Of a DNA stretch of 45,247 bases, positions 25,762 to 34,165 are shown one piece after another. The translations under genes were made by a program, and so were the position numbers. The DNA lies in contig CAJQPT010000276.1 in the NCBI GenBank assembly GCA_905480285.1, forward strand, positions 1 to 45,247. Reading direction: 5' to 3'. The notes below the pieces were generated by a model that did not search any database, had not been told where the DNA came from, and saw only the letters and a program-made list of their open reading frames with translations. Every line of letters begins with the position of its first letter. The stretch's first letter is position 1. This stretch comes from an uncultured bacterium (lineage in GTDB: Bacteria > Planctomycetota > UBA1135 > GCA-002686595).

Positions 25762-27206
25762 AGTTCAAGCTGCCCGGCTCGTTCCGAACCCCCGAGGACT
25801 TCCGCGGGCGCCTCGCGGAACTCGGCCTCGCTGTGGCCCTCGATGACGCGTGCGAGGGCGCCGAGGGCCCCCTCGGCCAGCCCCTGGAGTGGGCCCCTGG
25901 CCGCCAGCTGGCCAACCGCTTCGCGATCCACCCGATGGAGGGCTGGGACGGGACTCGGGACGGCTCCCCCTCCGACCTGACCCTGCGGCGCTGGCGCCGC
26001 TTCGGCCGCAGCGGCGCCGCCCTGATCTGGGGCGGAGAGGCGTACGCCGTCCAGGCCGACGGTCGCGCCAACCCCAACCAGCTCTACCTCGATGACGAGG
26101 AGAAGGCCGTCCGTGAACTCGGGACGCTCCTGGACGAGATCCGACAGGGTCGCCGGGAGATCGGCGCTGGGGACGACCTGGGACCCGTCGGGCTCCAGCT
26201 CACGCACTCGGGGCGGTGGTCACGGCCAGAGGGTCCCATGGCCCCGCGCCCAGCGACCCGTGATGCGCTCCTGGACGCCCGCGCCGGCGCAGACGTGGAG
26301 ATCCTCACCGACGACGAGCTGCGCCATATCCAGGACCGCTACGTGCTCGCCGCCCGCGCGGCGGCCCGCGCGGGCTTCGAGTTCGTGGACGTCAAGGCGT
26401 GCCACGGCTACCTCCTGCACGAGCTGCTCGGCGCGCGTCAGCGGCCCGGCCCCTACGGCGGGCCGGACTTCGAGGACCGCACGCGCTTCTTCGTGGAGCT
26501 CGTCGAGCGCATCCGCGCCGAGCTCCCGGGCCTTGAGATCGGCTGCCGCGTCTCCCTCGCCGACGTGGTCCCCCACCAGCCGAGCACCGACCACGAGGAT
26601 CGCCGCGGCGAGCCCGCCGCCCTGAGCTGGCGCCACGGCTTCGGGGTGGACCACGACGACCCGACGCGAATCGACATGGAGGAGCCCAAGCGCTTCCTCG
26701 CGCTGCTCGAGTCCCTCGGCGTCCGGCTGGTCAACGTGACCCTGGGCTCGCCCTACTACAACCCCCACCTGCAGCGCCCCGCCGCCTACCCGCCCAGCGA
26801 CGGCTACCAGCCCTTCGCCGACCCCCTGGTCTTCGTGGGCGCCCACCTGGACATCGTGCGCGAGGCCAAGGCCGCGCACCCAGGCCTCGTCTTCGTGGGC
26901 ACCGGCTACACCTACCTCATGGACTGGCTCCCCCACGTGGCCCAGGCCGAGGTGCGCGCCGGACACGTGGATCTGGTGGGGCTGGGCCGCATGGTGCTCT
27001 CCTACCCCGAGCTCCCCAGGGACGTGCTCGATGGGCGGCCCATGCCGCGCAAGCTCATCTGCCGCACCTTCAGCGACTGCACCACCGCGCCGCGCAACGG
27101 CATGGTCAGCGGCTGCTACCCCCTGGACCCCGACTACAAGGACCGCCCCGAGCGCGATCGCCTCGAGGAGATCAAGCGCGCGCTCAAGGAGAGCAGCAAG
27201 GCATGA
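25758..27206 (+). CDS. Old-Yellow-Enzyme-like NADH:flavin oxidoreductase
   Basis: 482 residues; ATG 25758 overlaps the previous stop by four bases. The FMN-binding TIM barrel has NRFAIHPMEGWDG, GGEAYAVQADGRANPNQL, QLTHSGRWSRPEG, DVKACHGYLLHELLGA and the C-terminal phosphate-binding region DLVGLGRMVL. It is of the single-domain type without the extra domains of dienoyl-CoA reductases, yet the C-terminal tail has three Cys (ICRTFSDCTTAPRNGMVSGC) arranged in a way that recalls the cluster-binding segment of that group. It probably reduces an activated C=C or oxidises a substrate of the pathway. Confidence 0.9.
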   Translation: MKFKLPGSFRTPEDFRGRLAELGLAVALDDACEGAEGPLGQPLEWAPGRQLANRFAIHPMEGWDGTRDGSPSDLTLRRWRRFGRSGAALIWGGEAYAVQADGRANPNQLYLDDEEKAVRELGTLLDEIRQGRREIGAGDDLGPVGLQLTHSGRWSRPEGPMAPRPATRDALLDARAGADVEILTDDELRHIQDRYVLAARAAARAGFEFVDVKACHGYLLHELLGARQRPGPYGGPDFEDRTRFFVELVERIRAELPGLEIGCRVSLADVVPHQPSTDHEDRRGEPAALSWRHGFGVDHDDPTRIDMEEPKRFLALLESLGVRLVNVTLGSPYYNPHLQRPAAYPPSDGYQPFADPLVFVGAHLDIVREAKAAHPGLVFVGTGYTYLMDWLPHVAQAEVRAGHVDLVGLGRMVLSYPELPRDVLDGRPMPRKLICRTFSDCTTAPRNGMVSGCYPLDPDYKDRPERDRLEEIKRALKESSKA

Positions 27207-28522
27207 ACGAGCAACGTCAGACAGGAGACCCCGAGGAGCTGGCGTTCATCGAGGAGGCCCGCACCTGGCCCGCGCCCAAGCGCATCCTCGCGTACCTCCG
27301 CCGCGGCGGACCGGGCTACCTGCAGAGCGCCATGACCCTGGGCGGGGGCACCGCGATCTCGTCCATCTATGCCGGGCGCATGTTCGGGTACGAGCTGCTC
27401 TGGGTCGCGCCCGTGGGCATGATCATCGGCGTCCTGATGCTCGCCGTGCTCGGAGGCCTGACCATCGGCGACTCGCGGCGCCCGTACGTCGCCATGGCCG
27501 ACGGCGCGGGCAAGGGCTTCGCCGTCATGTGGGCCGTGGGCGCGCTGGTGGCCTCGATCATCTGGCACTTCCCCCAGTACGCACTGGCGGGCGCGGCGAT
27601 CAACGACGCGAGCCAGGTGGCGGGCGCCGAGATCCCCGCCTGGGCCGGCGCGATCCCCGTCCTCATCGTCGCCCTCCTGATGTCCCAGCTGTACGGCCGC
27701 TCCCCGCGGCTCGTGCGCGCCTACGAGAACATCGTCAAGGTGCTCGTCATCGGAGTCATCGCGTGCTTCGGGCTGGTGGTCGCGTCGACGGCTGGAGAGA
27801 CCGACTGGGGCGCGGTCGCGGCCGGGTTCATCCCGTCCTTCCCCGAGGCGCGGGGCGGCGTTGACTCTGCGGTCCTCGTGGCGAGCGGGCTCGCGGCCGC
27901 CGTGGGCATCAACATGGTCTTCCTGTACCCCTACTCCCTGGGCGCCCGGGGCTGGGGCGAGGCCCACCGGGGCTTCGCGCGCTTCGACCTCTTCGCCGGG
28001 ATGCTCATCCCCTTCACCGTCGCCACGTCCCTGGTGGTGATCGCCACCGCCAACACCATCCCCTGGATGGAGGGCGACGCGGTGCAGAAGATGAAGCCGG
28101 TGGAGGCGGCGCGGGCCCTGGGCGAGGTCCTCGGCCCGACCGCGGGGCGGCTCGTCTTCGACGTGGGCCTGGTGGGCATGGCCCTCTCCACCATCGCGCT
28201 CCACATGGTGTGCAGCGGCCTGGCCCTCGCCGAGCTCACCGGGAACGGCCCGGACAGCAGGGCCTACCGCCTCGGCCTGCTCCTCCCCGTTCCCGGCGTG
28301 CTCGGCCCCGTGCTCTGGGACAACCTGCTCTGGCTCGTGGTGCCCACCAACATCATCTGCGGGCTCTTCCTGCCCCTGACCTACCTCGGCCTGATCCTGT
28401 GGGCGAGGCGGACGCCCGCTGGGCCCTCGAGACCAAGGACGATCACGGTCGTGGCCATGGCGCTCTTCACGGCCTTCCTCACCTACAGCTTCGGCGACTA
28501 CATCTGGAGCAAGCTCGGATGA
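27203..28522 (+). CDS. NRAMP-related membrane transporter
   Basis: 439 residues, about eleven membrane helices, ATG 27203 overlapping the previous stop by four bases. The overall pattern (GPGYLQSAMTLGGGTAIS in the first helix, YENIVKVLVIGVIACFG, and the helix near INMVFLYPYSLGARGW) fits the NRAMP family. The signature residues of true metal transporters are not there: the first helix has G-P-G-Y instead of D-P-G-N, and the sixth-helix M-P-H motif is replaced by Y-P-Y. It is therefore probably a distant member whose substrate is not Mn/Fe. Its place inside a catabolic operon suggests uptake of the substrate or export of a product. Confidence 0.82.
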   Translation: MNEQRQTGDPEELAFIEEARTWPAPKRILAYLRRGGPGYLQSAMTLGGGTAISSIYAGRMFGYELLWVAPVGMIIGVLMLAVLGGLTIGDSRRPYVAMADGAGKGFAVMWAVGALVASIIWHFPQYALAGAAINDASQVAGAEIPAWAGAIPVLIVALLMSQLYGRSPRLVRAYENIVKVLVIGVIACFGLVVASTAGETDWGAVAAGFIPSFPEARGGVDSAVLVASGLAAAVGINMVFLYPYSLGARGWGEAHRGFARFDLFAGMLIPFTVATSLVVIATANTIPWMEGDAVQKMKPVEAARALGEVLGPTAGRLVFDVGLVGMALSTIALHMVCSGLALAELTGNGPDSRAYRLGLLLPVPGVLGPVLWDNLLWLVVPTNIICGLFLPLTYLGLILWARRTPAGPSRPRTITVVAMALFTAFLTYSFGDYIWSKLG

Positions 28523-29724
28523 GCGCCACGGTGCACGGTCCCGGCGGGCGTGTCCTCCAGCTGGAGGACACGGTGCTCGCGCCCTTCGAGGCGCGGGTCG
28601 ACGGGACCGCACCGCTGCCCCGCCGCTGCTTCGCGGCGGCCCACGTGACCATGCTCCCCGGCTACGCAGAGGTCGCCCACTCCCTGGAGCGGCCTGGCCC
28701 GGCTGGCGAGATCGCGGCCCACATCGACTGGGAGACCACCCTCGCGTTCCGGGAGCGCATCGATCGCTGCGGCATGGGCGTGGCCGAGGCCATGGATACC
28801 GCCCAGCGCTTCGAGCTGGGCTGGGACGGCGCCCGCGCCCTCATCGAGCGCACGGGTGCGCTGGCCCTCGAGAACGGCTTCGTTGGCGCGGCCTCCACGG
28901 ACCAGCTCGGGACGATCCCCGACCTGGACACGCTGGCCGGCGCTATGGTCGAGCAGGTGCGCTTCGTCCGCGGCTGCGGCGGGATCCCGATCCTCCTCCC
29001 CCAGCCCTGGCTCACCGGGAGCGGCGCGGGCGAGGAGGAGTTCGTGCGCTTCTACACGGACGTGATCGACGCCTCCGAGGGCGAGGTGCTGCTGCACTTC
29101 CTCGGGGAGATGTTCCACCCCTCCATGCGGGGCTACTTCCCCGGGGACTCCCTGCGGCGCGTGCTGACCCACGACCCGGAGAAGGTGCGCGGCCTGAAGC
29201 TGTCGCTCTTGGACCGGAAGCTCGAGGAGACCCTGCGGGCCGAGCTCGCGCCCCGGGGTCAGGTGATCCTCACCGGGGACGACTACAACTTCGCCGCGCT
29301 CATCGAGGGCCAGCCGGGCCCGCCCCGTGACCTCGCGCCCCTCGGTGGGCGCCCGCTCTCGGGCGGCCCCTTCAGCCACGCCCTGCTCGGCATCTTCGCC
29401 GCGGTCACCCGCCCCGCCTCGGTGGCCCTGCGCTTGCTCGACGCCGGGGACGCCGAGGGCTACCGCGAGCTCATGGGCCGCTGCGAGCGGCTCGGCCGCG
29501 TGATCTTCGAGGCCCCGGTGCAGCGCTACAAGTCGGGCATCGCGTTCCTCGCGTGGCTCAACGGGCTCCAGGCCAACCGCATGCTCGCCAACCACGAGGA
29601 GCACGCCCGCAGCCTCGACTACTACCTGCGAGTCGCCGAGGCGGCGAGCGACGCGGGCGCGATCGAGGACGCCGAACTGGCCGCCGGGAGGCTGGCCGCG
29701 CTGATCGAGGACCGCGCGGGCTGA
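28519..29724 (+). CDS. DUF993 family aldolase-like protein
   Basis: 401 residues from ATG 28519, again overlapping the previous stop by four bases. The sequence fits DUF993, which is annotated as related to the dihydrodipicolinate synthase/N-acetylneuraminate lyase superfamily. Seen: HVTMLPGYAEVAHSLERPGP, HIDWETTLAFRERIDRCGMG, ERTGALALENGFVGAASTDQ, a K227 in VRGLKLSLLD that is in the right place for the Schiff-base Lys, and RYKSGIAFLAWLNGLQ near the end. It probably makes or cleaves a C-C bond of a keto acid. The substrate is unknown. Confidence 0.83.
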   Translation: MSATVHGPGGRVLQLEDTVLAPFEARVDGTAPLPRRCFAAAHVTMLPGYAEVAHSLERPGPAGEIAAHIDWETTLAFRERIDRCGMGVAEAMDTAQRFELGWDGARALIERTGALALENGFVGAASTDQLGTIPDLDTLAGAMVEQVRFVRGCGGIPILLPQPWLTGSGAGEEEFVRFYTDVIDASEGEVLLHFLGEMFHPSMRGYFPGDSLRRVLTHDPEKVRGLKLSLLDRKLEETLRAELAPRGQVILTGDDYNFAALIEGQPGPPRDLAPLGGRPLSGGPFSHALLGIFAAVTRPASVALRLLDAGDAEGYRELMGRCERLGRVIFEAPVQRYKSGIAFLAWLNGLQANRMLANHEEHARSLDYYLRVAEAASDAGAIEDAELAAGRLAALIEDRAG

Positions 29725-29764
29725 ACGGCGACCGCGGTGGCGGGGCGATCACTAGGATGGTGCC

Positions 29765-30697
29765 ATGAAGCGCTCCATCGACCGACGACAGCTCCTGACC
29801 GCATCTCTGGCCGCCGCGGCCCTCTCGGGCGAGGCGCTCGCAGCCGCCCGCAGGACACAGGACGACGCGCCCCAGCCGAAGGCCCGCTTCCGCAAGGCGC
29901 TGAAGTACGGGATGGTCCAGGAACCCTCGGCCCCGACGGTGGCGGACCGATTCGCCCTCCTGAAAGGCCTCGGCTTCGACGGCGTCGAGCTCGACAGCCC
30001 GTCCAACCTGGATGAGGACGAGGTCCTGGAGGCCGCCGCGGCGACGGGGCTGGTGGTCGAGGGGCTCGTCGACTCGCGCCACTGGCAGGAGAACCTCGGG
30101 TCCGACGACGCCGAGACCCGCCGGCGCGGACGCGAGGCCCTGGACTTCGCCCTGCGGCAGGCCACACGCCTCGGCGCCGACAGCGTGCTCCTGGTGCCCG
30201 CCGTGGTGAACGCCGGGACGAGCTACGGCACGGCCTGGAGGAACTCCGTGGCCGAGCTGCGCGAGATCGCGCCGCTCGCCGAGAGCCTCGGCGTCCGGAT
30301 CGCCCTCGAGAACGTGTGGAACAACTTCCTCCTCTCCCCTGTGGAGGCGCGCCACTACCTCGAGGAGATCGGCAGCCCTGCCGTGGGCTGGCACTTCGAC
30401 GTGGGCAATGTCCTGCGCTACGGCTGGCCGGAGCACTGGATCGAAGTGCTGGGCGCCGAGTACGTCTTCAAGCTCGACATCAAGGACTACAGCCGCAAGA
30501 AGATGAACGACGAGGGCCTGTGGAAGGGCTTCGACGTGAAGATCGGAGACGGCGACAGCGGCTGGCCGCGGGTCCTGGCGGCCCTGAATGCCATCGGCTT
30601 CGACGGCTGGGCCGCGGCCGAGGTCGGGGGCGGCGACGCCGAGCGGCTGGCCGACATCTCGAAGCGCATGGACCGGGTCCTCGGGCTCGGGGACTGA
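29765..30697 (+). CDS. Tat-exported sugar-phosphate-isomerase/epimerase-like TIM barrel
   Basis: 310 residues, 40 bases after the previous stop, with taggatgg just upstream. A twin-arginine signal is present (MKRSIDRRQLLTASLAAAAL, R7-R8, then an AAA-type cleavage region). The mature part is an AP-endonuclease-2-like barrel: GLGFDGVELDSPSNL, ALENVWNN (metal-binding Glu), HFDVGNVL (Asp), KLDIKDY (D-x-K-D) and GWAAAEVGGGD (final Glu). Such exported isomerases are common in planctomycetes. A periplasmic isomerase in an operon of cytoplasmic enzymes suggests the first step happens before uptake; this is inference. Confidence 0.87.
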   Translation: MKRSIDRRQLLTASLAAAALSGEALAAARRTQDDAPQPKARFRKALKYGMVQEPSAPTVADRFALLKGLGFDGVELDSPSNLDEDEVLEAAAATGLVVEGLVDSRHWQENLGSDDAETRRRGREALDFALRQATRLGADSVLLVPAVVNAGTSYGTAWRNSVAELREIAPLAESLGVRIALENVWNNFLLSPVEARHYLEEIGSPAVGWHFDVGNVLRYGWPEHWIEVLGAEYVFKLDIKDYSRKKMNDEGLWKGFDVKIGDGDSGWPRVLAALNAIGFDGWAAAEVGGGDAERLADISKRMDRVLGLGD

Positions 30698-30806
30698 CGG
30701 TCCCCCACCGCCCTGGACCTGCGCCCAGGGAGGTCGCTTGCGTCGTCGCAGGACGAGGCGCAGATCTGTAGGGATGATGAGAACCCGGGGGCAGGTTTCT
30801 CCGTCC

Positions 30807-30848
30807 CAGGTCAAGGTGTGTCCTCCCCGCCAGGCGGGGTGCGACCTG
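30807..30848 (+). promoter_or_regulatory. Possible 5' leader stem-loop of the metalloprotease gene
   Basis: An outer pair caggtc (30807-30812) / gacctg (30843-30848) encloses an inner hairpin ccccgc-cag-gcgggg (30825-30839). It ends 27 bases before ATG 30876. It may be an RNA structure affecting translation, or the remains of a terminator of the upstream operon; no T-run follows. Confidence 0.3.
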
Positions 30849-30875
30849 AGATCTCCCCTTCCCCCTCGCACACTC

Positions 30876-33446
30876 ATGCAGCATCGACCCTCCCGGAGCG
30901 TCCGCAGAGCCCTCCTGCTCGCGGCCCCTGTCCTCCTCGCCGGCGCGGCCTCCGCCCAGAGCTCCCTCAGCTTCCCGCTCCAAGCCGCCCAGGGCGCCGC
31001 GGAGAAGCTCGGAGAGGACGTCCTCTCCACAGACCTCGCGGGCATCGCGGCCCTGACCCACCTCGAGGCGGTCACCCTCACCGATGTCCTCCTGCCCTCC
31101 GGCGAGACCGTCTCGCTGGACCTCGAGCGCATTGACCTCGCGCGGCGCAAGTTCGGCGTCCACGTGGACGGCGTGCTGATCCCCGGGATCACGGACGGGC
31201 TCAGCCTCTCGGTCTGGAAGGGGCAGATCGCCGGAGATGAGCACAGCGATGTCATGCTCGGCTTCTCGAGCACCGGCTCCCGCGGCTGGATCCGCACCCG
31301 CCACGAGCTCGTCCACCTGCTGGCCATGCCCCACGAGGGCGGCAGCTGGCGCGCCGCGCCGGGACTCCTGGTCACGGAGGACAGCCTCAACACCCAGGGC
31401 CACGTTCACGAGGGGAACTGTGAGACGCGCCCGCCGGCGACCCCGCCGATTCCGCGTCCGTTCCAATCCGGACCGAGCACCGCGCAGATGGTGACGATGG
31501 ACTCCGTCAGCCTCCGGGAGTGCCCGATCGCCATGGAGACCGACTTCCAGCTCTATCAGCTCTTCAACGACGTCAACGCCACCACCTCCTACCTCACCAC
31601 GCTGCTCTCATTCATCAGCGACCGGTATGAGTCCCAGGCATCGACGATCCTCACCTTCCCCTACCTGCAGATCTACTCGAACTCGAACGACCCGTGGAGT
31701 ACGCCCGAGAACGGCGGGAACTCCATCGACATGCTCAACGAGTTCGTCGGCGCCTGGCAGGGCAACGTCCCCGCCGGAGCCACCCTCGGGCACATGATGA
31801 GCGGCGCGGGCCTCGGCGGCGGCGTCGCCTACCTCGACGTGCTCTGCAACAACCAGTTCAACTTCGGCGTCAGCGGCAACATCGCAGCGCAGGTGAACTT
31901 CCCCGTGGTGCAGCAGCCCTCCAACTGGGACTTCATGGTGGTGGCCCACGAGATCGGCCACAACTTCAGCTCGCCCCACACCCACGACTTCTGCCCGCCG
32001 CTCGATGAGTGCGCTCCCAACGGCTACTTCGGGAGCTGCCAGACCTCCCAGGTCTGCTCGAACATGGGCACGATCATGAGCTACTGCCACCTGTGCAGCG
32101 GCGGCACCGGGAACATCACGACGTTCTTCCACCCCGAAGCGGCGGCGCTCCTCACGAGCGCGTCCGAGAACTGCAACGCGGCCATCTTCGAGGTGCAGGT
32201 GACCGCGCCCGAGGTTGTCTCTGACCTCTCGCCGACCCAGACCATGATCCAGGCCGTCGTCGGCTCGATCGCGTCGGCGACCATGAACTACCGCATGTCG
32301 GGCTCGACGACGTCGACGCCCGTGCCCATGACCCCCATGGGCAGCGGGGCCTTCATCGCCGACATCCCCGCGGTCCAGTGCGGCCTCACCGTCGAGTACT
32401 GGTTCGACATCGACATCACCGGCGTGGGCTCCACGGCGGCGCCAGCGGGTGCCCCGAACGAGTTCTACAGCGCGGTCGGCGGGATCGAGACCGTGCTCTT
32501 CGCGGATGACTTCGAGACGAATCAGGGCTGGACCGAGGCGAACCTCGGCGCGAGCTCCGGTGACTGGGAGCGCGGCGTCCCCGTGAACGACCCGAACTGG
32601 GCCTACGATCCCGCGTCCGACTTCGACGGCTCCGGCAGCTGCTACCTCACCCAGAACCAGTCCGGCAACACGGACGTCGACGGCGGCGCCGTGGAGCTGG
32701 TCTCCCCGGCGATCGACCTGAGCATCCCGGGCTCGACCCTGAGCTACGCCTACTACCTGCGCCTGACCGACGCCAACGGCGTGGACCGGTTGCTCGTCGA
32801 GGCGAGCTCCGCTGGCGGCCCCTTCATCGAGGTGACCCGTCACGACACCGACGGCGGCGCCGACTGGCGTACCTCGACCCTGACCCAGGCCGACTTCCTG
32901 GCCGCCGGCGTCACGCCCGGCCCGCAGGTCCGGCTCCGCTTCACCGCCAACGATGACAACCCGCAGAGCATCGTCGAGGCTGGCCTCGACGCCCTCACCG
33001 TGCGCGCCATCGACTGCGGCGCGGTCGGTACGGTGTACTGCGATCCGGCGGCGCTGAACTCGACGGGCAGCCCGGCGACGATCACGGCCGAGGGCAGCAG
33101 CCTGGTCGCGGACAACGACGTCACCCTGACCATCGAGTCTCTCCCCGCCAACACGGTGGGGTACTTCCTGACGTCCCAGACCCAGGGCTTCACGCCCAAC
33201 GCGGGCGGCAGTCAGGGCAACCTGTGCCTCGGCGGGAGCATCGGCCGGTACATCAGCTCCGTGCTCAGCTCGGGACCCTCGGGGACCTACTCGCTCCAGC
33301 TCGACCTGACGGCCGTCCCCCAGCCCACGGGCTTCGTCGGGGTGACCGCGGGTGAGACCTGGAACTTCCAGTCCTGGTACCGGGACCAGCTCCTCGGCTT
33401 CCCCAGCTCCAACTTCACCGAGGCCATCGAGATCCTCTTCCAGTAA
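30876..33446 (+). CDS. Secreted zinc metalloprotease with the shared C-terminal domain
   Basis: 856 residues from ATG 30876, which gives a signal peptide (LLLAAPVLLAGAASA, cleavage near ASA). A propeptide-like part runs to about residue 200. The metzincin protease domain holds HEIGHNFSSPH (His358, Glu359, His362, His368) and the Met-turn MGTIMSY; many Cys follow (SCQTSQVCSN). Next are a beta-sandwich around 490-560, a carbohydrate-binding-like or MAM-like region (DDFETNQGWTEANLG..., about 545-715), and from residue 721 the same 136-residue domain that ends the protein at 591-1655. The overall design is that of a secreted reprolysin-like protease for degrading extracellular protein. Confidence 0.9.
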   Translation: MQHRPSRSVRRALLLAAPVLLAGAASAQSSLSFPLQAAQGAAEKLGEDVLSTDLAGIAALTHLEAVTLTDVLLPSGETVSLDLERIDLARRKFGVHVDGVLIPGITDGLSLSVWKGQIAGDEHSDVMLGFSSTGSRGWIRTRHELVHLLAMPHEGGSWRAAPGLLVTEDSLNTQGHVHEGNCETRPPATPPIPRPFQSGPSTAQMVTMDSVSLRECPIAMETDFQLYQLFNDVNATTSYLTTLLSFISDRYESQASTILTFPYLQIYSNSNDPWSTPENGGNSIDMLNEFVGAWQGNVPAGATLGHMMSGAGLGGGVAYLDVLCNNQFNFGVSGNIAAQVNFPVVQQPSNWDFMVVAHEIGHNFSSPHTHDFCPPLDECAPNGYFGSCQTSQVCSNMGTIMSYCHLCSGGTGNITTFFHPEAAALLTSASENCNAAIFEVQVTAPEVVSDLSPTQTMIQAVVGSIASATMNYRMSGSTTSTPVPMTPMGSGAFIADIPAVQCGLTVEYWFDIDITGVGSTAAPAGAPNEFYSAVGGIETVLFADDFETNQGWTEANLGASSGDWERGVPVNDPNWAYDPASDFDGSGSCYLTQNQSGNTDVDGGAVELVSPAIDLSIPGSTLSYAYYLRLTDANGVDRLLVEASSAGGPFIEVTRHDTDGGADWRTSTLTQADFLAAGVTPGPQVRLRFTANDDNPQSIVEAGLDALTVRAIDCGAVGTVYCDPAALNSTGSPATITAEGSSLVADNDVTLTIESLPANTVGYFLTSQTQGFTPNAGGSQGNLCLGGSIGRYISSVLSSGPSGTYSLQLDLTAVPQPTGFVGVTAGETWNFQSWYRDQLLGFPSSNFTEAIEILFQ

Positions 33447-33544
33447 GAGGCCGATCGAGAGCCATGCAGCCCGCGTCCGCGGCCGCCCCCTGGAGCGGCT
33501 CGCTGGCGCGGGCTCCTTCGTGCCCTCCGTCCTGGCGCCGGCGG

Positions 33545-34156
33545 CTACCGTTCGCCCGCGTTGGAGCGTCCCTCGAAGGCCTCTCTCCAGTGCCCCCGAC
33601 AGAGGGACAGGTAGGTCTCGTTGCCGCCGATCTGGACCTGCTCGCCGGTGGTCATCACGTTGCCCGCGCCGTCCTTGCGGATGACCATGGTGGCCTTGCG
33701 GCCGCAGTGGCAGATCGTGCGGATCTCGCGCATGGAGTCCGCCAGCGCGAGGAGCGCCGCGGAGCCAGGGAAGGGCTCCCCGCGGAAGTCCACCCGGAGG
33801 CCGTAGGTCATGATCGGGACGCCGAGGTCGTCGGCTGCTCGCGCCAGCTGCCAGACCTGCTCGGGGGTCAAGAACTGCGCCTCGTCGATGAGGACGCAGG
33901 CGATCGGGTCCGCCTCTCCGCGCGCCTGGATCTCGTCCTCGATGACGAAGAAGAGGTCCTCGCCCGGGCGATAGGTTCGCGCGGCGGTGTCGATGCCGAT
34001 CCTGCTCGTGACGCGGCTCTCGCCGCCGCGGCCGTCCAGAGCGGCCGTCATCACGAGGGTGCCCATCCCGCGTTCGCGGTAGTTGTAGTCGGCCTGCAGG
34101 AGCACGGTCGACTTGCCCGCGTTCATGGTCGAGTAGTTGAAGTAGAGCTTGGCCAT
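33545..34156 (-). CDS. tdk: Thymidine kinase (TK1 type)
   Basis: 203 residues. It phosphorylates thymidine with ATP in the salvage pathway. Walker A is STMNAGKST (9-17), the catalytic Glu is in DEAQF (91-95), and the zinc site is Cys149-x-Cys151 with Cys186-x-x-His189 (CHCGRKA and CRGHW). The lasso region YRPGEDLFF-...-QVQIGGNETYLSLC is intact. Length is normal. It starts nine bases after the stop of the lipid-transport lipoprotein gene, so it appears to be the last gene of the mla-type operon although the functions are unrelated. Confidence 0.95.
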   Translation of the reverse strand: MAKLYFNYSTMNAGKSTVLLQADYNYRERGMGTLVMTAALDGRGGESRVTSRIGIDTAARTYRPGEDLFFVIEDEIQARGEADPIACVLIDEAQFLTPEQVWQLARAADDLGVPIMTYGLRVDFRGEPFPGSAALLALADSMREIRTICHCGRKATMVIRKDGAGNVMTTGEQVQIGGNETYLSLCRGHWREAFEGRSNAGER

Positions 34157-34165
34157 GGTCCGGGC

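Noticed and set aside
29558-31393. 611-codon minus-strand open frame
   Set aside because: Antisense to the end of the DUF993 gene, the isomerase and the start of the metalloprotease, all clearly coding on the plus strand.
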